Origin: Trichostrongylus colubriformis
Lineage: Eukaryota; Nematoda; Chromadorea; Rhabditida; Trichostrongylidae
Length of the DNA: 64,000 bases
Direction of reading: 5' to 3'
Assembly (NCBI GenBank): GCA_963978905.1
Contig: OZ022260.1
Span: forward strand, 40,360,259 to 40,424,258
Shown: in pieces, positions 1 to 13,083 of the stretch
Position numbering within the stretch: the stretch's first letter is position 1
How the letters are laid out: the number at the start of each line of letters is the position of its first letter
The notes under the pieces: generated by a model
Seen by the model: the letters and a program-made list of their open reading frames with translations, nothing else
Told to the model about the DNA's origin: nothing
The model's database searches: none
Position numbers and translations under genes: made by a program

Positions 1-2050
1 CACCCCGTCGAGGTTCACAAATTGCCCCGTTATGAACTGGAGAAAAGGAACGATACGTAGTAAACACAGAATAAAACAGGTCAAATGCATAATTTCTGAA
101 GAGAATCAGTTTTATGCACTCCTATAACCAATAACATCTAATAATAGTGAAAATCTGAAATTTCTAGTGATATCTGAAATGCAACTGCTTCCCGCCAGAA
201 ATCAGATTTTTTCCAAATTTCAAGATAAAGGAAACCCGCTAATGACCTTACATCACATAATCTGAAGGAAATCAAAGAGTCCCTCAGAGAACTCAGAGCC
301 TAAAGAGTGAAAAATTCTCAGTGCTAGGTAGAACCCCAGCAAGACAAGAGCTGAGCACGGAATGTGGAATTGTATAATAATATATAATTTTCTGATTTAG
401 AAGTTTAAGCTTCCTTCCGCGCAATCCCGGAACGTACTTGATCACGACAATTTTTTTCTATGAACAAATCCACTTCCTCTCTGGGGATCCCATGACGTCA
501 ACATTGAAGTTTTCCAAATATCCTACCAATCTTTACACCACTTCAGCGATGCAACAAAGTGACAGCCATTAGTCCGCTACACAGAAGACCCACTTTTAAG
601 TTTCCACTTGAGCCCTTGAAAAACCTGTAATCGTACAAAATTCGTCCCTGAAAGAGGCGCAATGTCCGAGAAGCCATAAACCGTCATTAGCTAACTGAGA
701 AATCCATCTTCCTGAGAATTCGAATACATTGAAAATGTGTTCTCTTTGAGGCAAGTTCTCCTTTTCGCTTTAGGTCGTGAGACGTTGGACGAAAAAAATC
801 CGCCACACATTCACCGCCTTTGTTGCGCAGTTCAATGCACGCACATCGAGAGGTGCTAGAGACGTCTAGGAGATTGGCATTGGGCCAAACAGGAAAAACC
901 ATTGTTCTGACACAGCCATGGCCACCAGCCGCTAACCAATTTCATTTTTTTATCTAAGAGGGGTTTTTCTTCTGTTCCGAACCCAAAAAACGCTTAAGAC
1001 AGGGGTCTCCTCCGCTTTCGACAGCATTTGATTCCATTTCATTCACACTCTAGCCGTTTCGATCCCTTTACGCCTTCCTAATTGCTTTCACACCTCATCA
1101 GGCCCTCTGGCAGGCCAGTCCCGTGATTTCAAATAAATTTTGAATAACCAATCTAACAACTACTCCTTTATTCATGTCCCTCTTAATCGCCAGGCACGGG
1201 AGGACGCCATTCCACAGCTTCACATTCCCTCGTCGCATGTATTCCCCCGAGAAACTATGTCTTCTGGAGAGCAGATCGATTAGTGACCATCATGTACTGA
1301 CATCTAGCAAAGCTCAACGACGAACTAAATTATAGCCATACAAATCCCCCTATGGACCTCAGGGACAGCGATGCTTGCTCGAATCATAACGTCGCTTCGA
1401 CTCGTCTGCCGGACATTAGCGACGTATTCACACGTAACGCGATTCGACCGCGGTTCAATCGTAGCCGGCTAAACGGCAAAAAAAAGCCAGCCAACCTCGT
1501 TCCCTTGCGCACTAAGTTGCAACAGGTGCTAAGCTTGAGGATTTGAACTGGGCGAGGTCAGAGGAGAGCATGGGAGACCCAGAGTGACAAGCTTTGCTAA
1601 GGTCTAAGAGCCGTCCCTTAGATCTTCTGTGAAAGTCCTTTTATGTACCCAAAAAATTCCTTAAAACCATTTTTCACGCTAACTACAATCTGACTCAATC
1701 CAAAAGCGCGCTAGCAGACAAATTATAGCACTTCCGTACAGACTGCGGGCGGTGACAGCAGCACTGGCACCGGTTGGTTTTCCGGATCTAGCGAGGCTGT
1801 AGGGCTAGACCATGTTTGACGACGCGACACCTCATCGCATAATTCATGACTCTCCCTCGCATCCGTTACACCGGTCATGTAGCCTGTCTATTTGAATAGC
1901 ACCACCCACCATTATTCAAACCACAAAGACACTTGTACATAACCATTCAATCAGTATGGGTTTTATGAAGTGATCTTAAGACCATTACCAAGAGATACTA
2001 TAGAATAATTGCGCAATAAACACACACATTTATACAAAACTGGTTGTATA
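1..2050. other. Unassigned stretch, no gene recognised
   Basis: I see only short open frames on both strands (longest about 70 codons) and no domain, tRNA, tandem repeat or inverted repeat that I can defend. It reads as intergenic or intronic DNA left of the first mobile element. Confidence 0.5.
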
Positions 2051-2052
2051 TA

Positions 2053-2950
2053 TTAGGTTGTAAGGAAAGTTTTGGCCGGTTTTTGAAATTTTAACTTCGA
2101 GAGATCATAACTCGGCTCAGAGTGCATCTTTTCTCACAGAGTGAGCACCATTAGATTCGCCACACTCTTGGCAACACTATGCATACCTACACATCTCAAT
2201 TTGATAAAGGGCTGATAATTTATATTGCGCGAAATGAAAAAAAGTCGACTTCAAATCGCCACTCTTTCTGAACACACTGCTACTGAAGGAGCTGGCAGAT
2301 GTTTTGGGAAGTGGGGCATAGTTAGCGCTAGATCTGATGAACATGATAGACGAGTAAGGGCCTCACCCTGCAACTGCTTCAATTAGTGGAAGAGGATTTG
2401 TGAAAAATGCGCTTGCGCATGACTGCCGTGAGGGGTCCCGCGGCACCCATTTTTTTGGATTTTTCCAAATCAAGGCCACTTGAGGTGGTCAGCTAAGGTT
2501 GCTTGTTGAGGGCCAATACTTGTGGATATCCCCTGCAAATATGGACGCTCATCGCCTTCTGCCGTTTTAGTTAAAGCGATTTGATCAATTGAAAATTCGA
2601 GCAGCTCGTCCTCATTTCTGCACTTCTGAAACCGGAGACAATGTGTTCCATCCAGTGATACACCCCCTCCTCTTGCAGTATTCACATTTGTGGTCACCTT
2701 CGCTGGGACTCGGCTAAACAAGAACTCTTGAAGTGAAGTCATCTTAAAAGTGCCATTTTCGCAGCACTTTAAAACTTCCCTAATAAATTGAAAACCTTAT
2801 GGCATTCCAAATAAAACATATATTCTGAAAGAGCAACTTTTTCTCTATCTAACGAGCACAATATGTCAGCTGATTCATGTTGACGCGCTCTGATATTTAA
2901 ATTTATCTTGTGATAACGAAAAAGCGGCCAGAACTTTCCTTACAACCTAA
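2053..2950. mobile_element. Mariner-like DNA transposon, non-autonomous
   Basis: The element opens with TTAGGTTGTAAGGAAAGTT and ends with its reverse complement. The terminal inverted repeats match over about 30 bp with few mismatches (TTTTGGCCG against TTCTGGCCG just inside). A TA dinucleotide flanks both ends (2051-2052 and 2951-2952), the target duplication of the Tc1/mariner superfamily, and the terminal TTAGGTTG start also fits mariners. At 898 bp it is shorter than an autonomous mariner (about 1.3 kb). The longest internal frame (2470-2742, minus, 90 codons) shows no catalytic motif of a mariner transposase. The terminal repeats differ from those of the mariner at 42.8 kb, so the two belong to different subfamilies. 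Family assignment rests on ends and target site only. Confidence 0.82.
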
Positions 2951-3087
2951 TACATCATCAGACGCTACCGTATCTTTGTACAATACCGTATTACCTAACC
3001 AATATTTGATGCCGTTGGTAGAATCAGCTCATTTTGATTGGTCTACACCACCCTAACGCTATTGTGATTCATAAGAAAAGAGGGTGC

Positions 3088-3283
3088 TACACAAGGGATG
3101 GAAGGGTGGAGGGGGGGGCATCTCATAAAACGAGCTGCTCCATGAGAAGATTTTTACATTATGAATGTGGCTAATTGATAGACACATTAAGCACGTAAAG
3201 GCATGCCATTCCCAAATTTGAAGCGATGCATACATAGGTGTCCAACATCCAACAAAATGCCCCCCCCCCACCCCTTCCACTCC
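3088..3283. repeat. Inverted repeat with G/C homopolymer arms
   Basis: The left arm (about 3094-3121) holds GGAAGGGTGGAGGGGGGGGC and the right arm (about 3257-3283) its approximate reverse complement, with C10 at 3260-3269. The spacer is about 135 bp and looks unique. It resembles a small foldback element. The arms are short and low in complexity, so part of the match could be chance. Confidence 0.5.
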
Positions 3284-4694
3284 TACTGGCGAGACGAGCA
3301 GACTCAGATGCTGTTACTTGAACCGTATTTCATGTTCAAGGTAATCCTGTACTCTCCACTCGTCGTAATAGTACTATCTTTGCATTAATGGACGATGGAG
3401 AGGAAAAACCACTAACTATCGTCACGTCGCACAGGAGCGAAAGAGTGTGTTTCTCTCGTAGTGCCGCCGTTCCTGGGGTCACGGAACGTAAAACGCATGA
3501 CGATACGATCTTTTACACGGTCGTCCAGCGTAACGGTCGTCGTCTACTTACCACTACCGCCACCGTTGCCGTAGATGTTGCGTCAAATCGCACTCACTCG
3601 TGTTCTGCTGGTGTCGGCGCGTAGATTTAGTGCTTTGATAGCTGAACACCACCATAAACATTCTCACACTTCCGCAGAACGCCGATTCTTTGATTTCCGC
3701 GCTATATGTAAATGGAGCGTACGCAGTCAGTAGTTCACTTCACAGCAGCTGGGCAGTGCCTTGCAATTTATGCTTTAAAAAGCAGTGAAGAAGGAAAAGA
3801 TCGAACCTCAGCATCGAAACTTAGTTCTTCAATCTCAGACCTCTATTAATATTTTGAACCAAATGAAAGTTTGAAAACGGTTCTCAAGGTTACCTTACTC
3901 TACCCAGCATTATGCAATTTGAATTCCTTCAGGATCCGAACAATACCAGAGCGAAAATCGGAGTCGAACAATGCTCGAAAGAGTTCCAGAGACTTTCCGA
4001 GCTTCTAGTCACAGCCTTAAGATCATCAGAAGGAGTTGCCTGTGGACACTGGTAAAGAAGAAAAACGCGAAATGGAAAATCGAACTTCCACAAAGACCTT
4101 CCTCAAATGCTCCCATCTCATTCCTGATCCCAAAAACGATGTGAATTTTCCCTTAAACCCTAAAAACTATGGGAATTTTCCCTTTACGCTACACAACAAT
4201 GAAGCTTTCATATCACATTCGGGATAGAAAGTGATTAAAAGCGAGCGCGAAAGAATCCCGCTGTGCTGAACTATCTTGTGACCGCATTGGCTAGTTTCCT
4301 CTCAAAAATTCTCAACATCTGCACTTCCAGTGGTATTTGGAGAAAAGAGAACCTGGACCACCTTACTCGACTTTCCCTTAATCTTCAATTCCCAATTTGA
4401 AATCGCTCATCCCGCCGGAACTCGTGTCACATTTATGAATGCCTCGTTCCGAAGACGGAGAGAAGATTAATTCGTTTTGGCTCCATATTTCCGAAGACGC
4501 TGCTAATGTGCGCAGATGTGGCTATGCTAATGAAGTTGGAAGACGATTCAACAGACGCAGACGCCAGCAATCTTCGTCACTAAGTCCAACGATATCATTA
4601 CCAATGCTAACGACTTCACATATTCCACTTAACCCGAATGTTGTCGTTAATACAATCTGAATTCCTATCCAAGAACAAACCTCCGAATCGAATA
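3284..4694. other. Unassigned stretch, no gene recognised
   Basis: Only short frames are present. The frame at 3388-3624 (+, 78 codons) has no recognisable domain. A donor-like GTAAGT lies on the minus strand near 3549, but no frame stays open up to it. Nothing else is supported. Confidence 0.45.
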
Positions 4695-4917
4695 ATTCTG
4701 ACTGTCAGAGTGGTAGAAGGATAAAGGACAAAGCTTTTGGCGTTAAACAATCCTTTCTGTGGGATACGCCATGCATTCTATTCCATTCACAACAGTGAAT
4801 GGCGGTTGAATGCGATTTAACTATACAATACACGCTGGAGCCAGCCGATGTACAAGTCAGCGCGTTTATCCTCCGAGACAAGTCCGATACCAATTCACCT
4901 ACCCCAGGGGTATTCAG
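4695..4917 (+). repeat. Dispersed repeat R, first tandem unit (partial)
   Basis: This is the left unit of a head-to-tail pair with a period of about 220 bp. Shared landmarks in order are GGTAGAAGGATAAAGGAC, CGCCATGCATTCTATTCC, a CAGCCGATGTAC block and TTTATCCTCCGAGAC, then TTCACCTACCCCAG. The unit lacks the last third seen in the next one. No coding potential is conserved between the units. The same family recurs at 46.0, 49.6 and 52.4 kb. Its nature is unknown; a tRNA-derived SINE is possible. Confidence 0.8.
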
Positions 4918-5235
4918 ATTCTGACTGGTAGAAGGATAAAGGACGAAGCTTTCGGCTTTAAACAATCCTTTCAGTGAGGTGCGCCATGCATTCTATTCCA
5001 TTCACAATCGTGGTGGTAGGTGAATGCGATTTTAACTATACAATACATGCTGGGGCCAGCCGATGTACTAGTCAGCACGTTTATCCTCCGAGACGAGTGC
5101 AGTACCGATTCACCTACCCCAGAGGGATGTATGGCCTCGCTGGCTGGGCGGGCATCGATGCGGGATCTCAACCCTGCACCATGAGAGTGGGGTGCGCGGC
5201 ATCTGGCACTACACAGTCTCCCTTGTCAGAATAGT
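4918..5235 (+). repeat. Dispersed repeat R, second tandem unit, fullest copy
   Basis: This unit repeats the landmarks of the previous one and continues into the distal block, with GATGCGGGATCTCAACCCTG followed by CACCATGAGAGTGGGGTGCG. The distal block recurs at 49755-49800 (+) and 52385-52430 (minus). In the other copies it reads like a pol III B box (GGGATTCGATGACC, GGGTTTGATCCC), so a degenerate tRNA-related origin is plausible. Short frames on both strands are by-products of the repeat. Confidence 0.8.
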
Positions 5236-8200
5236 ATGCGAAATCATTCACAAATAATTGACTTACCCTGTAGGTCACTAATGTAAACCACTGCTCTAAC
5301 GATTTTCACGATCCTTCTCCACGGTTCATAAGGACCACATGAAACGGGAATATCCCCAAATTCCTTCAAATTCCATCCCAACCTCCAGATTTCAAGAACC
5401 GTTGCATAAACACAATCTTACAAATGCAGCGATTCCTACGATTAGAAATTACCGGTTACCTAACCCAACTGCACAAAATACTGCGTGTGGGCAAGGTATG
5501 CCTTTGGTTAACCGTGATGACCAAAATTTGCACTCTCAGTGGTCACCGCGTTCGTATTATGTTTCGTTTATCTAGGCATCTTGTTTGAAGTCTGATCAGA
5601 CATCTCGGAGGTTACACAATCACCTTTTAGTGTACAAAGCCTCTCTCAGCCGATTCCATTTCACAGTGACATAGGCCGATTAATTAGTCAAGTGTTGAGC
5701 GCGAATAAATTCGTCCAACTTTGCCAACTGTCGCCAGCGGCTATCGAAATCGCGTCGTGAGTGAGCAGATCGGTGTAAAGCAAAATTTAAAAACTTTGGC
5801 CGCTCGCGTGCCACTTCAACATAGTACAGCGGGAGGTGACAAGGACATTGATGAAAAGAAAGGAGGAAAGGTCAACGAACTGGAAGCCAACATGACAGTT
5901 TTTCAACTCCAATCTCTCCCCTAGATAGCAAGAAATATGAAAACCGCCAGCTTCACGAGCTTCTAAAAGCCTTTTCGAATAGGCAGCGCTTCGTCTAGAG
6001 ATTATCGCATTCGGGGCAAAGGCTATCTCATAGTTCGTGCTTTCTAAACATTTGCTTCTCTTGGAAGAACCTTTCTTACTTGGTTGTGACTGTTCCAAAC
6101 AAGGAACTAGGAAGAGACGCCCATCCCTAACTTCCTTATATATTCGCCTTGCACTCATCCGCCAGATGAAGCATGATCCCCATGCTAAACATCCAAAACC
6201 GGTGGCGTTAGGTGTTCGCCTGAGTGTGAACCACCGCCCAAGCGAGTGCAATTGAAAAATTCTGCTCTAAGGCCAATTGCTAGCTTCCAACCAGCTTTGC
6301 TTCCATTTTTATGCGACCCCAATCAGTCGCGCACGACACCGCTGGTCTTCGGCTAAGTAGAAAAACTCGAGAGCGCACACGTTGGACGGGTTTCCGTGGA
6401 TCCGACCAAGGCAAAACCGGCTTCAACGCTTCGCGAAATGATGCCATAGCCATTCATATAATAACTGGCCCCGTTGGACTGTCATCGAGACATACAGCTA
6501 CCGTAATTCTAGATGTCCTATGTGACGTGATCAACATCATCGTATGACGGCGGATTAGGCGGTTACACAACGAATGGTTGAGACTTCTTAGAACATACCG
6601 ACCACCGCCGGAAATGCTCGAAATGGGATCTCGGCGATCATTTAGCCAATTCATGAGATCTACGAAGCTCTGGGAGCTTGATGAGTACTACCAGCCGCTC
6701 ACTGATTAGCATAGTAAGCAAGTTCTTCAGCTGTCGAGCACTTGTGCAAGAAGTCAGGAAATCTATTGTATTGCAGAGGCGCCTAGAGTTCTTTTGAAAC
6801 TTCGTCAACAGTGCAGGCACATTGAGTCAGAAATGGACACCGCCAAGGTCTCTCTTTGTGTTATGTAAACCCGCCAAGGTGGCATCAGCACAAAAAATGA
6901 TGACCGATCAATCGCGCATAAACGAAACATGATTTCTGGATACTGAAATTTCCACAGAGTTTTAGATTTCCTAGATTTTATTTTTTGTAGCCCTCCTGAC
7001 TCCCTGCTGGGAGGAGACAGGCCCTTGAGCTCACCTGGGCCCGCGCCCATCTTCAATATGACCAAGGGTGCAATGTCGGCAAGATGAAAGCGATACGGAG
7101 AAGAAGAAAGCCGAGCCGCCCCACGGCCCCATAGTTGCCGGCGCTTTTCTACCTCAGGTGGTCTAATGTGCGGATGTGCAATTAGATAGGAAGAGGAAAA
7201 ACCACATCAACAAGGCGGACTGTGCAATCTTTTACAACGACTTACCGCTCTGTTTTAAGGCTAGGAGACTCATTTCTCAACTCTTAAACCAAAGAATATG
7301 AAACTTCCACATTTCAAACCTTTTGAACGAACGGACGGTTGCAACGGTTAGGTCTGTGGGGGCCGGATCGCATTTCGGCTCGTATTCAAACCTCTCTCGC
7401 GCGCGCTGTGAATGCAAATATAAGCCTCAATATTCGGTCTCAGTCTCCGCGAAACGCCTGATCTCCTCGGCACGACCACAGAACTTCGAGATCATTTGTC
7501 GACATAGATTGTGAACATAGGAACATATCCACTTGACACTCTGAAGGCAATCCCAACAAACCCACGCCGAGTATAGACAAACACCCTACCCTCTGTGAAG
7601 GCATCGCAATCATTCACCTCCACCTTGCATATTTTAGCCGTAGATGATATTATAAGACCAAATAAACATCCCAATCCGTTCGAAGGACCATCTGAAACCT
7701 CTTTCGCTCACTAATACACGCCATTTCACACATCCTCGGAATACCTGGAGCTATGTAACAGTGCGCCCCGATAAGTAACTTAACATCCCTCCGATGAACC
7801 CTCCAATATCGCCTAACAAGAGATTTTCCCAGACCAGAACTGCACTGTGAATCATTTTTAACACTTTGGACGGCGCCCAAATTACCGCAGAACCCACTCT
7901 GAGCGTTCCATTAGTGACCCGGATTGTTATCTAATAACAATTAGTTGTGTGGGCCGGGCCAAGACAACCATGTCCTAAGTCCACTGGTGAATGTTAGGTC
8001 ACCGGGGAGAAGATCCCCCTTCTAAACGCATTTAGGCCATGTCAGATCATCGTATTCACGATCACTATCAGAATTCTTATACGATCTGACACATTTGGAG
8101 GGGGCCGGTGATGCCGTCAACAACACCCCATCCAGTGTGTGTAGCAACAAACCTGTACGGGGAAGATTTCATTACAATCATAGCCACAAACCGACCAGAA

Positions 8201-8705
8201 ATCGTAATCAAAGAAATTGAGGCTGATGAAAAAGATCTGCATCCATGTCGTGGGGATGGGGATGTTAGGCTGCTCTTCCCCACCTACTACTCGCTCCCAT
8301 TTAAGCAGCAGAAGAACATAATGGTCAATCCGAACGCTGGTTATAATTGCAAAACGCGAACCGGTACATGTGAGCCATGAGATAGGACACGAACTCAATT
8401 CGTTCAAACTCGTTTCCTCTCAAATCGTCGCTTTTTTGGAAACATGGCATCATTACGTGTTTGTAACCGCTATTAGTTGAAATCCTCTAAAATGAATGCT
8501 TGGCCCCGAAGAACTGGCTCGATGTCCTTTCAAAGCCAGATCAGGCTCAACTAGTAATTAACTGGTTCGATGTCCAATAACTTTGCAAATCATCTAAGAA
8601 GTCCTAAGCGCCGTATAAAACCTCACCTAAAACCTTTCAAAGGATCAAGAGAAATGGTATAGGACATTATGAACACCGCTAGCCACGCCGTGCTGACAAC
8701 TTGAG
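5236..8705. other. Unassigned stretch, no gene recognised
   Basis: The longest frame is 5787-6251 on the minus strand (154 codons). It has no domain I recognise, no obvious splice context, and overlaps open frames on the other strand, so I do not call it a gene. The region 7900-8100 is richer in G+C but shows no repeat structure. No RNA gene was seen. Confidence 0.45.
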
Positions 8706-8716
8706 CCAGGCAACCA

Positions 8717-8947
8717 GGGTCTGTACCCTAATGTCAGGATGCCGCACTGCGGCATGTCGCAAGTCAAACAGTGCGGACGAGCTAAATTGTTGGGTCCCGA
8801 AGTGATTAGAAGTCAACTGCGTATCGCACCATTTGCAATACGTTGTAATCGTTCCAAGACCCAACTACCGCGACGCGCAAAGCTCGCACACATTGTGTCG
8901 CACGCCGCTCATCGTCATGCGGCATCCTGACATTAGGGTACAAACCC
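8717..8947. mobile_element. Mutator-type MITE, copy 1
   Basis: The 231-bp element starts GGGTCTGTACCCTAATG and ends with the reverse complement of GGGTTTGTACCCTAATG. The terminal inverted repeats continue through GTCAGGATGCCGCA, about 30 bp each. Immediately outside, CCAGGCAACCA is directly repeated (8706-8716 and 8946-8956). Target duplications of about 9-11 bp are typical of Mutator-like elements. No transposase is encoded, so it is a non-autonomous MITE. A second copy with its own direct repeat lies at 56.07-56.30 kb. Confidence 0.8.
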
Positions 8948-8956
8948 AGGCAACCA

Positions 8957-11900
8957 ATTTGATTAGATCAGACCGTTCAAACGACTCCCATTTTTTACAA
9001 ACTTTTCAAATTTCACTTTATTTAAGATTTATTTGGGAGACAACCTCTTGACTATTCCACAGTATTGACCCCGAATTTGAGGTACGATACAGCCAATTTT
9101 ATTTCGGACCCATTCGCGAGCCCGTGCTATCCTCGGCTATTCCCACACCTCGCTGCGATCATGTTCCACTGGCCCTTGACAATCTGTTACCATACATTTG
9201 TCCTAATCCCTGGCAACAATTAGCGCTGTGCTGCGGCTAGAATTTCGGTACCGATAGTGTGGACATATGGATCAAGTGCCATCGTGATACCAACGATCCG
9301 TATGGCAGGGAAGAAAAAGTAAAATTCTATACAGGACCTTGTCGGACTTCTTCAAATGTCCGTAATTGCGGCCAATGGCGTGACGCATTAGCTCTTCACA
9401 AGCGTGAAAACATCGCCGCCGATGAATAGGCAGCAATATGACGACGCTTTTCATAGGCTACTCTAGGATGTCCTGGATTGAGTTTTCAAGAACGCCTGGC
9501 GTCGTAACGCCACGACAATTCACAGACAACTACGGTATAAAAATAGTCAACCAGGAGATTATATTATTGTTTTTGCTTTTCCATTACCGCATGGCGTATT
9601 TGATGACAGCAACATGTAAGCAAATTTACGGATCAACAGCCCAATGAGTTGTTCGTGTTCTGCACTACACACTGCACATTTAATCTCGCGTCATAAAACT
9701 GGTGACATACTTTGATAATGTGGACTGCTACCGATTAATACGCCCCAAACAGGCAAAGGGTGTGGCTATGACCTTACGTTTTGAATGAACAAAATAGGTA
9801 TCGCTTTAATTGCACGCGGTGGATCAAACACCTGACACAATTAACTACACGGCTATGGCACCGCCGTCCAGCCATTTAAAATGACATAGAGATCCTGTCC
9901 GTTCAGTGAAATGGCTCTTCCAAGAGACTACAATTCAACTCATTCCTTCCATCACCTTTCAGACAAAACAATTTCACGGGTTTGGTGTTGCTAGTGCGAG
10001 CCTTTATCCAATTGAAGCCATTTGCCATCGAGCAGCGTTAGCTCTTTGTCTCGATTCGACTCGCAATTAGCATTTTGATTCGATAATGGGGTAGTGAAAT
10101 CCCGCCCATCATTTCCTGGCAATTAGACCCGACTGGTTTCTGATTGGGTTTTCATGTGATCCCTGAAGTAGCAGAATTCCCTGAGCCCAACAAGGGCATT
10201 TGTTGCCTAAACACTTCAGTGGACGGAGCTGCCGCCGCCGTCGTTCCCACAGCATCCTTTTCGATGGGAAGAGGTCGTCCCTGCGCTCTCATAGTTCATT
10301 ACAATGGTTCACGTGAGGGGGGGGGGGGGACGCTGAGACAAAAGACGCTGCTGACCCCTAGCGGTGAACTACGGGGTTAATGAGTGAGTGAGTGATGGCG
10401 ACGTGTGTCGGCCAGCCAGTCAACGTCAAATATCGCGAAATCCCGGCCGGATAATCCCTCCATGAGCCATTTGCTATCACACTCCGCGTCAAGGTGAGAA
10501 CCAAACGGTCGAACCGGCTCCACGCGGAGCAAACAGAGGAGCGCTTGATCAAACTTTTGATGGCCAACCACTAGAGGGTGTGAAAATAAGCGAGAAGCTT
10601 TGCTAGGAATCTGAACCAAGATCAATCACCAGCATCTGAGCCAGTTAATTGAAGCAGACCGTGTGTAAAGTACGGTCCATCCCCGTGATCAGTCAGTCAT
10701 CTAAGCGCTTGTAAACAACAAAAGTAAACGGTAACCACATCTGGGCCACAGGAATGGGAACGCTGAACACCTAACTAGTCCCTGACCAACGCTGGTGAAG
10801 GAAAACAATTCTTTGTTGGAGGTCCACGAGAAACCATGCCTGGGAAGTCCCGCTGATGAGTAAGCGAGAGTAAAGGCTTGCGGACGAAAATCAACCTGCT
10901 CTCTATCTGGGTAACTGTCATAACGATGTATTGTTCCAGCAAACATACACCTGGCACTGAGCCAAAGCCTTTTACTTGTAGTGAACTTCCGCTGCTGCGG
11001 AAATCTCATTCCACCCTGTTCGAAGGGAAGAAAACTTCCCGAACCGTTCAGTTTCTACAACACCGCGGTGGAAGACTGTTGTAGAAGCGATGTCGACCGG
11101 CGATAGACAAGACGATCTGACCAGTAGATAGTTGAAATGCGCCCGATTACAGCGAGATTAGACGAGTAGACGTCCTCGTCGTCGGTGTCGTCGACCCATG
11201 TGAGACATTGCGTTTACGAGGCGAAAACGAACTCACGCACATATACCCTTACTGAACAGCTCGTTAGCTAAAACCTTACTGAGTAGGAATTTCGTCAAAA
11301 CCGACCTAACAGGGAAATTTGTGCGAAGACATACTGATAGGCACTGGACTGCATACTGCTAGTGAATTTGAAGTGCTTTTATGCGATAATATCTAAATCC
11401 ACCCGGCAGCTGCCGCCTAGCATTAGCAACTGTTCAACGAGCCAGACGTTCGTATAAAATATGATAAGCAGAAGACGTATAGAATCCGAAACATATGGCC
11501 CCAGCATCATCCGTAGATCAAGAATTAAAATGGAAAAGTCAAAGCTGGAAAGGTCATCGCAAACCGGCCAACGAGGAAGACATACATGTAAGTCTTAGAG
11601 AAGCCTCATGAGAACACTCAAAAAATGCATTCTTAAAGAAAACTAAACTGCATCGTCAAAAAGGCGATGGCTTCAATATTCGAAACGTAGTGATAGCATA
11701 AGATGTGAGGGTAACCCGCACCTTCGGTACACTAAAGCAAAAAAATGCGAACCGAACACGCGGGTGCTACAACAAAACCCCTGAAGTAGACAAGAATTCT
11801 CAAAAAATCCACAATCGCCCTAGAAACACCTATCGAGCCGGACGAACTGTTTGCACAAACCACAACTGATGAAAACCAATCCAAACAAAGGGTTGGATTG

Positions 11901-13073
11901 GATTAATAGCCACATAGGAAAAGGATTGTGCATCCTGTCACGAATTCTCTCATAGAAGGGATATATTTCAAGTAAAAACAGACATAGGAAAATCATTAGA
12001 TAATAAAAAAGTGGAAAAACCCCTTCTCAAGACGTAAACTCCCGAAGAAATGACAAGAAAAATAAGGATTGCAAAATATCGAAGAGGGCTGTTCCAGCAA
12101 CCCTAGAAGTGTAGATAAAAAGTGAACAAATAATGAGGGCAAATCTAAAATTAACCGATACTTTCAGCTGGTGGTATGACAGAAATTTGAGATCACAGTA
12201 AACAGATATGTGTTTAAAATCAAATAGAACTCACGAGAAAAGCCAAACTAGATACCATCATAAAACCTTACAACTGCTATCAAACGAAGCCCTAAAACCC
12301 CGTTGAGGGAGACCTGTCCTTAATGCAAAAGTCCGTTTAGCTTCCAGTTAATGACAGCTAAAGCTAACAATTATCGTATTATCCAAGAAGATTACTGGTT
12401 ACCAGGCAAAATTTCAGGCGCATATGGTATAATGAGCTGGTGTGAGGATAAGATTTCGTGGAATACTTACTTTAACACTCTTTTTTCACTCAATTATTCT
12501 CAACAAAGCGGATCTTGCAACTAATAGCCGCTAGAGTTCTCGAATACGCGCGAAAGTGTTGCAAAAATCTCGTGAATTCTACCCAAAGGATAAAAATTTG
12601 AATAGAGAGACGATTTTTCTTGAAAAGAAAAGAAGAAGTCCACAATTAAAATCAAATACACCATAAATCATTTGATGTGGGCAAATCGTGACCTAAATAA
12701 CAGACAACGTGGCGACGTAGTTTTACGAACTGATCTGAGCGCGAGCGTGATACCAATGATAAAAAACTGTGTGAAAAAGTGAAAGTATTAAAACAACACG
12801 CAACAGAAAAACGTCGATAAAACCCACTTGAATTGATAATCTGCTTTGGTCGAAGATTCAATATAGCACACGAATATAATCGCACTAATACACAGATCAA
12901 TGAGATTGTATACAGGTGCATCGTTGCTGTCGTGGTAGTGTCAGTTTAACTACTGATAGTATTATCAGTTAGAAGACATTAGTAACAATAGCGAGTGATT
13001 GTTATCTGAAAATGGTATCAAGTGAATTTCGTGAATTTCATCTAAAAAATCGCATTTGCCATATTAATGATGA
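8957..13073. other. Unassigned stretch, no gene recognised
   Basis: No frame longer than about 100 codons and no domain is visible. A run of 13 G lies at 10317-10329. The part from about 11.4 to 12.7 kb is A-rich on the plus strand and contains almost no open frame. I see no inverted or tandem repeats of note. Confidence 0.45.
10317..10329 (+). repeat. Homopolymer run G13
   Basis: Thirteen consecutive G. Unlike the G runs at 3.1, 17.5 and 55.1 kb, I found no inverted repeat around it. Confidence 0.95.
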
Positions 13074-13083
13074 GGGGGGGGGG
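13074..13083 (+). repeat. Homopolymer run G10
   Basis: Ten consecutive G, then A and GGGG. No flanking inverted repeat was seen. Confidence 0.95.

Noticed and set aside
3540..3700. Strong GTAAGT splice donor on the minus strand near 3549
   Set aside because: All three minus frames hit a stop just before the donor, so no coding exon fits.
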